The position numbers and the translations under genes were made by a program. From Pleurotus ostreatus/Saccharomyces cerevisiae fusant (taxonomy: Eukaryota > Opisthokonta), in NCBI GenBank assembly GCA_024196135.1, contig JAMQCK010000387.1, positions 1 to 25,171 of the forward strand: a DNA stretch of 25,171 nucleotides, read 5' to 3'. Shown here piece by piece: positions 9,718-21,406 of this stretch (within the stretch, counting starts at the first letter, position 1; each line of letters begins with the position of its first letter). The notes beneath the pieces were generated by a model. It ran no database searches, was not told the origin of the DNA, and saw only the letters and a list, made by a program, of their open reading frames with translations.

Positions 9718-10840
9718 ATTGCAGACCTTGGGCTGGCGGCTTTGAAATTCGAGACTCAGATATCACGGAGCCTACATCTTCGGCGCCAATCATTTTGGAG
9801 GATCGTGCTGGCAAGTGAATGGGAGGATAGCGATCTCCGGTGCTGCTACTGCGATCATCAGCTTACCTTCGCGTTTGGATACGTGAGTGTCTTCTCCTAA
9901 TCGCCTCAAGGCCTACCGACCTGCCTGTGTATGCAGTTACGACTGCTCGCGGAACACGCCTGGTAGGGCCGAAAGTACCTCGATACTTGATACGAGAGTT
10001 TGACGTAAGCGTTGGGCCCGAAGCGCGGCGTCCACTACCTTTCGGCGCTTCCCCCGGCCCTGCCGACGCTCGTCTGTGGCAGCTTGAAGCATAACTGAGC
10101 CACTTCAGGCGAGGAGGGGATCTTCGCGGGAGCCCAGCAGCTAAAGTCAGGTTCCTGGACTTGGCAACAAGCGTGGCGCACGGATTCACGGCACAAACGA
10201 CCGCAACCTGCGAGCCTGCGAGCGCTTCTCCGAGGCGGGGAGCCCGCGTATCCAGTATGATGCGACCACCCAGGCCCTGTGCGGCAGCGATCTCATCGGA
10301 GGTCGTACCGCAGGAAGACTACCAAGCGAACTTTGTCGAAGCCCTGCAGGATTTGCGATTGACTTCAACACAAATGACGATATTGACGCTACTCACCAAG
10401 CAGACCGCGGACGGGCGAAGCGATCATCTAGCTTGGAAGAACCTGCTTGGAAAGATGAATCTACGATACTTACCATGATCTTCTGCCTTGGCCCGCAGAA
10501 ATCGCCGGCCAAATCCGTGTACGGCGGAAACAAATCTGCGCATTCGGAGCCGTAAGCGAGGCAACACGTAGTAAGCGATTACAGGACCCACAACTCTGGA
10601 GTAAACTCTTCTGAGGCATCGGGACGAGTGAAGCGTTTGAGCCTTCATAATCACGGCGCGTACGAAGCGATCCGCAACACAGCCCTCAATTTCAGGGTGT
10701 GGCAAGTCGTGTACTGCCCTTTATTCGCTGTACAGCACGTTCTGAGGCGAGAAAGGTAATCTGAAGCTTGCTGTAGAAAGGAAGTTAGTAACAGCTATCC
10801 GTCAGTGCAGTAGCTTCTATGAACACGTCCTGTATCCGCA
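9718..10840. other. About 1.1 kb without a supported gene; splice-like signals present
   Basis: No recognisable protein on either strand. On the minus strand there are good splice-like signals (GTGAGT at about 10401 with CTGCAG at about 10347; GTAAGT at about 10476) and short open stretches, for example one reading TSDEIAAAQGLGGRIILDTR near 10290. I could not join them into a frame without stops. On the plus strand 9840-10094 and 10161-10478 are open but lack family features. It may hold a decayed gene. Confidence 0.4.
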
Positions 10841-10841
10841 G

Positions 10842-10848
10842 GTATAAG
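10842..10848 (+). promoter_or_regulatory. TATA-like element of the BTB gene
   Basis: TATAAGA lies about 55 nt upstream of the BTB gene start codon, a fitting distance for a core promoter in this window. Confidence 0.4.
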
Positions 10849-10900
10849 AGCGAGAAATTTATGCCGTTGCGTTCATAAACGCGACTACGCGCGCACGACC

Positions 10901-11720
10901 ATGTTGTCTGCCTCGCCGGTGGCTAGCCCTTCTCGTCCTACTCGGGATCCTGTCTTTTACTGGGACACAATCGTATTCCAGGTCAGTAGAACATTGTTTT
11001 ACCCGCCGTGTTTTACTCACGAATTCGGATATCGTTTTTCAGGTCGAGGGAACGCTTCTGCGCCTTCCAAGGGCATACCTGGAGCAGGAGTCGGTGTTCT
11101 TCCGCGACCTCTTCTCTATCCCAGACCCGCCGGAGGGCGACGTTCCCCAGGACGGAATCAGCGATGAGAGGCCTTTGAAAATACCGCCGCAAGTCTCCCT
11201 CGAGGAGTTTCACGCTCTAGCAGAGATCCTGTATCCTCGGTGAGCTTCTCGACCTTGTATCCGGCGTCGCCCCCGTACTCACCGCGACCACAGAACACTG
11301 CACATCAATCGCAGCCCTGAGCTCTCTCAAGAGCAGTGGACGGGAGTGCTGAAACTGAGCGACCTGTGGATGATGGATAGGATCAAAACCCTGGCCGTCG
11401 ATGCTCTGGCGCAGCGGCTGAGCGACAATCCTGTGGAGAAGATCGCGCTCGCGCGCGCGTACAACGTCCACGGCTGGTATTATCAGGGCATCTGTAAACT
11501 GGTGCAGCGCCAGAAGCCCTTGTCCACAGATGATTTGGCGCGACTAGGGCCAGCGTTGACGATGAAGATCTGCGAGCTGAGGGAATGCTTGGTCCTGAAG
11601 GAGAATACGTCCCGTTACGGAGCCTGCGGAAGTTGGGAGATGAACGACAGGCGAGGATACGCCACATGCGATGCGAAGGTCAGCAAACGTGTTCGCGATG
11701 AATGCGCCTCGCTGCTTTGA
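10901..11720 (+). CDS. BTB/POZ domain protein
   Basis: 234-residue protein of the BTB-domain family that is greatly expanded in Agaricomycetes; such domains mediate protein-protein contacts and often dimerise. Exons: 10901-10981, 11043-11239, 11294-11720. The BTB core starts at about residue 17 (FYWDTIVFQVEGTLLRLPRA) and includes YLEQESVFFRDLF, then VSLEEFHALAEILYP at the end of exon 2. The helical back half (EQWTGVLKLSDLWMMDRIKT, AVDALAQRL, KIALARAYNVHGW) is typical of these fungal proteins. Intron phases agree at both junctions. The extreme C-terminus after KICELRE is less conserved-looking. No DNA-binding domain is attached, so a role as transcription factor is not supported. Confidence 0.88.
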
Positions 11721-12335
11721 TAGCCGGGAAAGCGCCGCGGTAGCATATATTTTCGTTGGGAGATGTTACCAGAGCGTATGTATTGTGTCGCTGTCGCGTC
11801 GCTTCGAGAGCAGTGTGTTTGCCCTTGCATCAGCTAGATGAGCATAGCGTCAGCCAATCGTCCAAGCCTGTGTCGACTAGGTTGTAGGACAACGAGGAAG
11901 TTTGGGACAAGGTCCGCGCAACAGCTGTGGGTGACGCCACAAACCGAAAAAATCAATCACGTGCGCCTTCCTCAGTGGACCCACAAGGACCGACGCACAG
12001 AACAGAACGCCTACGGCTGCGTTGAAGGAATGTGTTTCGCAGCCCCCGCTTGTTCCAGTACGCTAAAGCCAACATCAATAGTGCCGTACATTATATCTAC
12101 ATGCAAGCGAGTGTGCACTGTTCTTCTTCCGTACCGTATTAGGCTGCATCGGTGGCCTCGGCCACCAGGACCCGACCATACAAGTAACAATTTCCATATA
12201 CACAAAAAGGAGAGGGGTCGAAGCGAAGGGGTCGAAGGCGGTGAGCTCTGATGGCTCCGGGGGCAGCAGCGTCCGGAGAGACTCTCAGACACCTGGAGAA
12301 TCACAGGCGCGAGGAAAATCGCAGGCGCAACGAGC
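11721..12335. other. Convergent 3' ends, no gene seen
   Basis: This 615 nt lies between the stop of the BTB gene (+) and the stop of the DUF6534 gene (-). It should carry both 3' untranslated regions. Open frames here are short and without recognisable features. Confidence 0.45.
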
Positions 12336-14170
12336 TCAGAATGGACCGAACTCATGCTTCACATCCGAGGCGCTGTAGTCCGCGCGCGCCATCGTCATGT
12401 GGTCCTGCTCTACCCGAATGACGGTCTCGACTTCCTTGTTGACGTTCAGCACGACATGGCCGTTGGACGAGCTGTTTTGGCCGCGGTTGCCGGACATGTT
12501 GGAGAGGCCGTACGAGTTGTTGATCTTGTCCCGAATGGCGCTGCGCCCGTTGAGCGTCGCGAACAAGCTGTTCATGTACACTGGAGGGAAGAGGAGGTGA
12601 AAGGCGTTCAGGTATTCGGGGAGAGAAGCAACGCACGCTTGCTGAGCGTGAAGTAGATGCCAATGTACGTCATCTCGTGTGGCCAGATGGTGTACTTAGG
12701 GGAGGGGTCAGCAACGAGAGAGACGCGGTCCAATGGTAGGTATCTCACAGTAGTGAAGCAAGCGATCGAGCATAGACTGCAGAGAAGACGTGAGCAATCG
12801 ACGAAACCAAGACGAATGAGCGACTGACCTTGTCAACAAGCTAGTGTTGATGGTGTATGCCATGAGGATGTTCACGAGGGAATCCGTACTACAGACATAG
12901 AGTGAGCATGTATCCTCTGCGTAAACATTCGCTACGTACCGCTTGAATCCTGTCCTGCTTTGTGACAATGACAAGGAGAGCGTCAAGGCGATCATCGCGT
13001 CGACGCCGACACCAGCGCCCAGAGCGGTGTACATGAAGTACTACGCGAGCGTCAGCAACGCTTCCAAAACGGACAAAAGTCGATCAACGGTCGTACCGAA
13101 AACTCGTCGAAGCGCGAGAATGCGGGGATTTGGAACCTGCAATCCATTGTCAGGAATGAAAGCAAGCACTTGGACAAGCCCACGTACACTTTGGTGGTAA
13201 AGCCTTGCATCGAGGTCAGTACGGAAGGCGCGGAATGGTGGGTGAAAGCGCGTACCAATACCCGCAGCTGTTTGTGATCCAGTCAGTCGCTGAACGAAGA
13301 CAAAAATAATCCATCGCTCACCGAAAGAGACCAGAGTGGTTGCCGCAATAAGGAGTGTGACGGGCAAGCCCACCATTAGTCTCCGGCGAACGACTAGGTG
13401 CAAAGTTAGCCTGCATCAGTTGGAAGAGGGAAACCGACGAACAGCTCCATACGCGGTAGCCATAGACGCTGAGGAGGAGGATGGATCAACAAGAATATAG
13501 CTGGTTCGAAGCGACTCGTGCTCACCTCCGGATGATGAAGTTGCTGATCGACTACTCGCTACGTCAGTCATGACACGCAGGAATATCAAGCAACATACGC
13601 TGATGAGGATCTGAGCAGTTATGCTCCTGCATGGCAGTCAGCGACGAGCCGACGCTGCATGAGTACAACACGCACCAGTTAGCTGTTGCCAGCGCCACCG
13701 GATTGGCGTAGTTGTCGATGAGATAGTGGTAGCCAGCATCGCACACGAACGCCAGATGTATAGTGTCCAGAATCCTAGCATGCCGGTAAGCTACGACCAG
13801 TATTGCGCGCCACGGATCGCTCGTACCATAGACCGCCGACCTAGACGTGGACTGGTTAAGTCTGGGTAATTGCGGAAGGCTGCTTGGAGACGCACCAGCA
13901 CGGCATACTTCCAGCCATCCGACTGCTCTTTTGGCCGTTGGAAGTACAGGAATGCCTGAATGGAGGTAATCCCATAGAAGCTGAGCACGATGAGCAGCCA
14001 AGCCAGTACGAATGAGCATCTCAACATACATGGCCGCGAATATAATCCCCAAATACGTCGCTCCTGGGCGCCAAGTCAGCCTACCGAGCGTACCTGGTCC
14101 CACACGGCGTCCGCCACTCACCGATCTTGCTGTCCAGGTTCCCAAGCGCCGCTGCGGCAGGAGAGGCCAT
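12336..14170 (-). CDS. DUF6534-type seven-helix membrane protein, 17 exons
   Basis: A 330-residue polytopic protein matching the large Agaricomycete DUF6534 family, probably at a cell membrane; function unknown. Exons in coding order: 14170-14122, 14063-14030, 13980-13896, 13840-13827, 13774-13676, 13626-13599, 13551-13526, 13468-13443, 13393-13322, 13267-13256, 13203-13188, 13136-13097, 13040-12940, 12888-12829, 12776-12749, 12694-12637, 12580-12336. Introns are 47-58 nt with CTGAC-like branch sites. Exons of 14, 12 and 16 nt are required by frame and similarity. Hydrophobic segments alternate with family landmarks such as YGITSIQAFLYFQ, LWILDTIHLAFVC, ILISSISNFIIRS, SQSRTGFKRTDSL, LMAYTINTSLLTS and LYMNSLFATLNGR. 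The tail after about residue 265 is hydrophilic, Asn/Ser-rich, presumably cytosolic. The exon joins near 13551 and 13443 rest on fewer cues than the rest. Confidence 0.9.
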
Positions 14171-15557
14171 CTTGTCTAGCGGATAATGGGATGGGGGGTG
14201 CGCTCGCGGGGGCGGGAGGGAAAGAGCGTCGTCGCGGGGTGAGGACCGCAGTTATCTGCCGATCGGGCTCACGTGCGCGCATATGTACCCACTGAATGTC
14301 ATCTTGAGGAGAGACGCGCGCTCCCCCGTCCCCGTGGGACCTGGCAGATCGCACCCGCGTGGCACGGATGGGCTGAATGGAAGAAGACGACGGCGGTTGT
14401 CGTGTGGGAGACTCCGAAGAGCCCCCCTGTAAGCATCACCCCCACGCCGCACGCTATGGACCGGCAAAGTCGCCGACGAGCGCTGGTCTAGTTGCGCACC
14501 CTGCTGGCGAGGTCGAGAGCCGCGGCGCGCCGTCCGTGGCGCGGCCCGTGCCGCGGATGGCGAGTGAGAGCTGCCGCAAAATTGCAAACCCGGGGAACAG
14601 ACTCGCAGCCTCGAGAACAAGCTCGAGACCGCCGGGAGCCGGACGGCAGTGCGGATACTGAATTGCGGACAAGAGGGTCAAGAACAAGGACTGCCTTTTC
14701 GAGAGTAGCCTCGGACCCCGCGGCTGCGTGTGCTCGCCTTCGCGCAGGACAAGAGGAAGATCTTCCAGAATTCCATGTCGAAGCTGGTTGACGCGCCCAC
14801 AGCGGAAATACGACCTTGTCAGCCCTGCAGTCACCGGTAAACGAGGATAGCCGGAGGGCTCGGGCTACTGTATTTGGAGTGCTCGTCGTGTCGTCTGCCA
14901 CCGGAAGAAATATTCGTTTCCTAGCCAGGAGTCGCTAAGGAGGCGGTATCTCTCGTCCTTGTAAGCTGGTAGCCGGCCATCTTCACGCTGGGTGGTGTTA
15001 CTTGAGGTCACAGATCGCCAGCGCCGCATAGAAACCGATTGCAGGCGGAATAATAAAAGGGTGCCCAGGCGCACATGGGTCAGGACGGAGGTATTTTTGT
15101 CCCGATCAGGAAAGTGACATTTGGGTCCAGCACATCTCCCACGACCATGGCTCCCGCGAATGTTCAACTTCGGTGAATTGAGCAAATGATTCTCGGTACA
15201 ATACACCCTTGTTTCCTCGACATACATAGAAAAGAAAACCAAGAAAAAAGCTATGGTACAACAATTGAATGCAAGAAGATTGGCGTGTGCGTCCGCTCGC
15301 CGTGGTTCGTGATGAACACGGAGATTAGCAGGCAGGAAGAGGGTCTCGGCGGCGTCAGAAGACTTCTGCCTCCATATGTCGTGTGTCAATGGCGCGCCCC
15401 CAGCGGAAGCATCGTACTCTCCCGCGGCCAGCAGCTTGCCTTGTGGAGCGTCGGCCCCGAGAGATACCATCCCTTGAACTCCTTCGCGCAGCGGGCGAGG
15501 ATGAGGAGGTGAACCATGCAGGTAGGTGAGAAGAGTGAGAAGGACAGGGCCGTCCTC
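14171..15557. other. About 1.4 kb without a supported gene
   Basis: This gap holds the promoter of the DUF6534 gene and the 3' untranslated region of the next minus-strand gene. The segment 14480-14900 is GC-rich and therefore open in several frames at once (for example 14488-14901 and 14454-14834, minus), but none shows domain features or splice partners. I treat them as chance frames. 15160-15260 is A-rich and fits 3' untranslated sequence. Confidence 0.45.
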
Positions 15558-17469
15558 TCACACCACCAATGCCACCCTCCCATTCGACGACACCACGGTT
15601 ACCTCGCTCCCCGTCCTCTTCCTCCGATCGCCCCACGTCACCGTCCCTGCGCTCTCGGAATCCAACGACCGCCCGCCCTGAGCGTGGTCCATCCATACCG
15701 TCCTCTCCCTCCCTCGCCCCGTCGGGTCCTGCGCACCGGACTCGTCCACAACGGCGCGCGAGTTCGACGTGTGTAGCATGAAGTCGCCCTCGAATGCGGG
15801 GTTCACCGAAACCTGGGCAGGTCCGTTGGACGTGACGGCGTGCGCGGAAAGAATGGCGTCGAGAGAAGAGGTAGGGAAGAAGAGGTTGACGTATTTGTTG
15901 GTGGTGGTGGCGGCGACGCTATAATACGGCTCTTTTGATGAAGAGGGATTCAGGAGGTGACTTCTGGCGGTGATGTAGCTGAAAGGCAGAGTGAGTAGGC
16001 AGCAGATAGTGAGAAGAGGTACGAGCGCACCCATTACTGCTGTAGAGAACTGCTGAGGTCCCCTCAGAGGACTTGTCGGCGTGCGTGAGGCCAAGTTCCA
16101 CGTCGATGGGAGCGTTCGAGGTGATCAGCCCCAAGTCTTTGGTCGCATTAAATACCCCCGTAATTGGGGCATTTGAGGTGCCCACGATGAGCGTGTCTGC
16201 AACGAGAGTCTAGGGAAAGGTAGCGTAAGTAAGAGTGCCTAGGAAACTGGGGAGGCGACTGCTCGTATGGGAAGCAGAGTGATGGGAATCGCGAGCGGCT
16301 CAATACTCACCTCCGCGTGAACAGGACCCAGCGTGCTATTCAGCGCTACATGCTGGAAGCGTACGCCCTTGCCGAGGTCCGCAATGTACTGGCTGTAATT
16401 GGGAAGGACGGTCTGAAGGCCAGCAATCTTTGAGACGTAGCCCGCGGGAAGGGACAGCTTGATGTCGAGAAAAATCTCAGGGCGATTCAAGCGAGGGTAG
16501 GAGTCCGGTGTCTAGATCCATTGTAGGTCAGTTCCCATAGACCGTATAGGAGCACGCCCGCACGCACATGGATCCCGAATCCTTGTACGCCCTTCGACGA
16601 CAGCTTGCACAGGTGCATCTGCGCAAGGGCGGCCGCGGAGGTGTACTTGACGATCACAATCGCATATGCGCGCCGGTTGGACTTCGTGTGCGTGGTGACG
16701 TGCAGTCGACCGCTCTGATGCGAGCCCTGCGCAAGCAGCATGAGGGTCTCGTCGGTGAGGTCGAGGTCAAGTGAGCCGGTGGCCTCGTAGGAGTAGTCGG
16801 CGACATGAAGATCGGAGGAGGTATAGTCATCGGAAGTGATGTTCAGGGCGGCGTGGATGTCGGAGAAGGGAGAGTAAGGATATGATGGGCGCTCGACGGT
16901 CTTCCACTCGATGCCGCTGCACCGTTCGAGGTCGATGCCGGGGATGACGACGTGGTCTTGCCAGGAGCCGCGCTGGGGAGATGGGTAAGTCTACGCTTCA
17001 TGCTGGGAGTTGAACGACGCACACTTCTCGATCGCAGAATAGCGATCAGGCTATCGACCAGGATGGAGAGGAGGATCCAGATGAGGATCGCAGCACCAAG
17101 GGAGCGCCAGAAGCGGCGCGTGGCGCGCTTGCCGTAGTCGTCCGGCTTGATAGGAGATGGGGGATGCTCTGGCGTGTAGTGGGTGGGTAGCTGCTCGGAT
17201 GAGGAATGGGCGTGCTGCCAGGAGGGCGGAGGCGACCATGGCGCGCTCGATCCGGAGGAGTACGGCGCGCTCGATCGCGTCGAAAATGGAGCGCTCGATC
17301 CTGCGGACCACGGCGGGTGGGGTCCGGAGGAGAGCATCGGGTCGCTCATGCTGCCATAGTACGAGGGGGGCGGGAGGCTGTCTGACTCATCGTCGCTGAT
17401 GCTGGACGGTCCCTGGCTGGTCGTGGGCGTCTTCAGAGGCGACGTCGGTCCGTCTTCGGTGATGATCAT
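15558..17469 (-). CDS. Single-pass membrane protein with adhesin-like ectodomain
   Basis: 550-residue protein; exons in coding order 17469-17023, 16972-16568, 16511-16311, 16209-16031, 15978-15558. The N-terminal about 118 residues are disordered, rich in Ser, Pro and Gly, with three near-repeats SSAPFS, SSAPYS and SSAPWS (about 58-79). Residues 124-145 (LGAAILIWILLSILVDSLIA) form one membrane helix preceded by KRATRRFWR, so the N-terminus should be cytosolic. The outside part contains beta-rich repeats of adhesin-like type (NAPITGVFNATKDLGLITSN, NAPIDVELGL) seen in fungal DUF7330/DUF4097-like proteins. It ends VTVVSSNGRVALVV. There is no signal peptide. The first intron was placed at GTGCGT to keep phase. 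A cell-surface or wall-facing role is inferred. The family name is given with moderate confidence. Confidence 0.85.
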
Positions 17470-18231
17470 GGCGGAGAGGTGGTAGGGGGCTCTTCAGCGG
17501 GGGTACGTCGAGGACGAAGAGACGAGAGCACCGGCAGGGGGGATCGAGAGCGCCCGTCGATTTGTCTGCCCTATAACCCACCCATACCGCCGCATCAGAC
17601 AATGATCATGACTGCGGGTGACTGCGCGCATTCGTCCCTGATCCTCCTGAGCCATTCAGTCGCGTCAGATAACGGGGCAGGCGGGCAGCTGATCCTGCCA
17701 GATGGCGCGCAGAAACACTGGTATTGCATGGGGCAGCGTGCTCGCCGGGTGCGTCACCGGCGTCCGCAGCAGCGAAGGCGTATGGTGGCTCTTGCGCTCG
17801 AGAGTTACGCGAGACGGCGAAGACATGTTTTCCGCGCCAGGTGCCGGGTCGAGGCCTGACGAAGGTCGGAAGTTCGAATCCCAGCTGAGTGGGAGTGCCT
17901 TGCTACGTCCTTGTACAATCCCAGTAGAGATTAGGCTTGAAGCCTTTGATTGAGGGTCGTATATCCGAGAGAAGGAGTTCTAAGATGCCTGGGGCAGGGT
18001 GAGTGAAAAGGTCGAACCGTGCAAAGAAATGTCGGCGTCTGCCGAAGCATCGGCATTTGCCGTTCCCCCGGAACCAGCGCTTAACTTCAGTGTGTTGCCT
18101 CGACTTCATACACAGAATTGTTGATCTCAGCTCCCTTCAATCATCATCTCCACGTACTCTGCTTGTGATCTCCTATGGTATATGAGGCCTGAAGTCAGAC
18201 GCATTCCATTACCTTGATTGATCGAGTTGCC
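17470..18231. promoter_or_regulatory. Divergent intergenic region, no gene seen
   Basis: This 762 nt separates two divergent genes and should carry both promoters. Two adjacent tetraloop-type hairpins, CGGC-GTCT-GCCG (18033-18044) and CGGC-ATTT-GCCG (18051-18062), are present. A GTTCGAATCCC (17869-17879) resembles a tRNA T-loop but has no matching stem or tRNA body. The open frame 17702-17953 (+) is not recognised. Confidence 0.4.
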
Positions 18232-20692
18232 ATGGATGGCACCTCCCCTCGCGCGCTTTTCAGAGGCGACGCCAGCCCTTGCATCACCTTTCCCGACTCA
18301 GACGACGATGCGGATTACCAGCGACTAGACGTATGCCGAAGGGAGCTTGAGCAGTGGAAGGCCAGAGCTCTAGAAGCAGAAGCACGACTTGCGGCTGTTG
18401 CTGCGGTATTCGGCCATACCTCGAATACCAATACAGAACATTCCACCCCGTCGCATGTTTCCTCAAAGGACTATCTGCCAATTCGCAGGCTCTCGGAGGA
18501 CAAGGGATCTGCTGAACGGCCTCACGATCAGCGTAAACATGCGAAGCCGGGCCCGTTGAGTCGATCGAAGCGGTACGTTTGCCTCGTCCTTCGTCTATGC
18601 TGCTCTGACTGTCGATCTTCAGACCAGCAGAAAATCCGCTTCCTACCCCCTCATCTAGTACGACAACAGCACGCTCTGCGTCAACTACAAGCGAACCGCA
18701 CACAGCTCCCTCGGCCCTGCATAAGGAACTTGCTCCCGCAAATGCCGACGCGACTACCATTTCGTCCTCTCTCACTATCCCCGCACCTACCCCGGTGACC
18801 TCCTCCGCAGCTCCTGCAACCTCTCTACCCGCTACCTCTGCCCTAACCACATCCCGCCGCTCTACCCGCCTCAACGGCCGGAAGGTCAAAGTCGAGGACT
18901 TCTCTGATGACGATGAGGACAGCGCGATCGTCCGTCGCAAGCGCCCGCGCCTCGTCATGGACTGCGTGCTGGTGCCAGAGGCGGGGAAGTCGCGGGAGAG
19001 CACAGCGCGGTCGTCTACCCCGAGCACGTCCGCTTTGCGAAAGAAGAACCTGAAGGTGGAATCGCCTCGGAAGGCGCGCGCGGCTAGAGCTCCTTCGGCT
19101 ACTAGACGAGAGACCTCCAACGGATTGGCTGAGGCGTCTACTTCTGCTTCTACATCTCGATCCCTTCCAACGTCATCGCCGCGCCAGCCTAGGAACTCTG
19201 GCCCAAGCCACGTCCCAGATGCGAAAGCTCTCAATGCACATCCAAAGTCGGCCACTTTGCTTTCCGGGCCTGATAGGAAGCCCGAAAAGCTGAAGCTGAG
19301 AGTCCCTGCCCGGTCGAAGTCCGTCTTGGTGGGTCCGGCGGTTGGAACGCACGCGACGGGCGCCGCCGATCCGAGGAGCGTCTTACAGACGAACACTGCT
19401 GAAGGCTCGAGGAGCAATGCAGTTCCAAAGACGATCTTGGAGACGAAGGAAGCTGTCGAAACTCAGCCCGCTCCGGCGCAACCTGCACGAGCGAAGTCGA
19501 TGTTCCCTGACATAAGCGCCGTGAAGCCTACGCCTTCCGCGCTGGCTAGTCAGCAGCGCCATATGCGCACCCCGTCGGCGTCAAAGCCCACCACACAGCC
19601 AGGGACTTCCCGCGCTACAGACGTCGATAAGTCCGCGGTACAACCTCAGCCACCCGTCGCCTCGACCTCGAAGCTCGACGCGCCAACTCTGGCTCTCAAC
19701 GTTCACGTATCGCTTCCCAATCTCCTCTCCGCCTCGCCCTCGCACCTGATTCCTGAAAGTTATGCGAAGGTCCCCTCCGTCTCACGCCGCTTCCTCCTCC
19801 ATCTCTACGGCTGCAACGAGAACTCACTTCTCGCCTTCCTGCACACCAAGCCCTACACCAACTCTCAGCTGCACACGCAGAGCTCCAAATCCACCTATGG
19901 ACCCGGCTGCAGCGCTCGCCCCTCCCGCCTCCCCGTCGCCTTCGCTAACCTCAACATGAACCCGCACCTCCCCGACCGCCCCGGCCGGCCGGGAATCCTG
20001 CTCACGCGGCGAGAGGATGTGCTGTTCCGGTCTCCGACGGCACTATTCGTGTGCCGCGGGGTGAACGAGTGGCAGTATGTGGGGGACTATGTGTCGAGGC
20101 GGGTGCGACCGGTGACGAGGGAGGAGTTTTGCGCGATGGGGTATGAGGTTCAGCGCACTTGGGCTCGAAGTGTCTGCTCGAAGAAGAAGCCGCAGTGCTG
20201 GGGAGACATGCGCGCGACCGTGTTCGGCGGGAACGCGCAGCCTCGCAAGGACAAGCTGGCGGAGGACGAGATGCTTTTGGCTCTGAGGGATGGGAAGGCG
20301 GTAAGTCACCTTCCGCGAGTTTGAAGGAATACGACGTTCGATGATTGACTATTCACCTTCAGCACCTCGACGTCCTCCTCTTCGAGTGCAAGCGATACAC
20401 GACCGGCATTTCCCAGGATATACTGAACTGGTGGGACAGGCGCGAGGAGCTGCATGCATTGTATACGCAAGCGTCCGGCGGGCAAACGCGTCCCGCCAAG
20501 TCCGCGAAAGTTCCCGCCAAGGCCAAGGCTGCATCGTCTGTGATGACCGACGCCCCCAACGACCCGCCCAGTCCCACATACGAGCCGTACAAGCCGAGGA
20601 CCCCGTCGAAGAGGGCGCGCAAGCGTATTTCGATGGCCGGTTTCGATGCGGACGACGAGGATGAGGATGAGGACTATCGTCCTGACGATTGA
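18232..20692 (+). CDS. Nuclear DUF6697-type protein
   Basis: 782-residue protein; exons 18232-18572, 18623-20300, 20363-20692. The ATG sits in a good context (GCCATGG). Residues about 30-58 form a short coiled coil (RRELEQWKARALEAEARLAA). A long disordered Ser/Thr/Pro/Ala-rich region follows, with basic clusters such as VRRKRPRL that look like nuclear localisation signals. The folded part is about 500-707: SRRFLLHLYGCNENSLLAF, RREDVLFRSP, WQYVGDYVSRRVRPVTREEF, CWGDMRATVF and, after the last intron, FECKRYTTGISQDILNWW. This matches the basidiomycete DUF6697 family as I remember it. The tail has KRARKR and ends in an acidic run (ADDEDEDEDYRPDD). A chromatin or DNA-associated role is inferred from the charged tails only. 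The long minus-strand frame over it is a shadow. Confidence 0.88.
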
Positions 20693-21300
20693 TTGGCCTG
20701 CGTATGGCTTTTTTTCTTGCATCTTGCTCTTCGTTGTATAGTACGTCGATCTTCTTGGTCTATACCTGGTCTATCTTCTTTGCGTTCACCGCCTTTGCGT
20801 GATTAGGACGGACGTTGGTGAGTGGCGACGGCAACTTTCGACATCCGACGTCAGTAATCCCCGGTCGATTGAGGTCGCAAACTGATGACATGCCTCGTAT
20901 TGTGGTTGTCGTCGACTGGCCAGGGTATGACAGTGCGATGAGTTGAACGATGTGCAGCAACCACCATGAGCTTTCTTCCATAATGACGATCATTTCCTCG
21001 CGCAGAACAGACTCTCGCAAGTGAATGGGATCGCTGGGTCGCGGTGCGACGACTGACCATATGCAGCGCACGAAGCCAGAGATTCCCTATCCGTGGCGGG
21101 TGCTACGCCATCCCCGAGCTTTCATATTGGAAGCTCTCAGCTGGCGATAGACAGTCACCAGATGAGTCCGTAAGCGACGAGATGCCCGCTGGCGCTTGGC
21201 AGAGATACTTCATCACCGGCTACTCACGACTGACCGCGTCACTCTGGCCAGCTTACACTCAACTGTGCGCAGAGCAGTCGAACAATGCGCGGAGGCCCTG
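20693..21300. other. Intergenic, no gene seen
   Basis: Downstream of the DUF6697 gene and upstream of the array B promoter. It must contain the 3' untranslated region of the former. An intron-like string GTGAATG...CGACTGACCATATGCAG (21020-21065) is present, but I could not attach coding exons to it. Confidence 0.4.
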
Positions 21301-21406
21301 ATCACATGACGGCCACGCGGCTTGTTCCCCTTATGGTGACTGATAGCAGACTCGGAGCGGAGTTTGAACAGCGCGCCATATATAAGCGGTGCTTGTTCGC
21401 GATTTG
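21301..21406 (+). promoter_or_regulatory. Conserved promoter block of array B
   Basis: Nearly the same sequence stands before array A in reverse and in shortened form before array C. Elements in order: TCACATGACGGCCACGCGG (21302-21320), CCTTATGGTGACTGATAGCA, GCGGAGTTTGAACAGCGCGC and the TATA box CATATATAAG (21378-21387). After it comes GCTTGTTCGCGATTTGATGGG, also conserved. Three copies with the same order argue that this is a functional or once-functional promoter of the array family. Confidence 0.65.

Noticed and set aside
14488..14901. 137-residue minus-strand frame in GC-rich DNA
   Set aside because: Several overlapping frames are open because of base composition; there are no domain features, and the Arg/Ser-rich content is typical of chance GC-rich translation.
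17860..17890. tRNA T-arm-like GTTCGAATCCC
   Set aside because: The flanking bases do not form a T stem, and no acceptor, D or anticodon arm fits upstream.
18284..19417. 377-residue open frame on the minus strand
   Set aside because: It is antisense to the DUF6697-type gene, has low-complexity composition dictated by the other strand, and no domain or splice partners.
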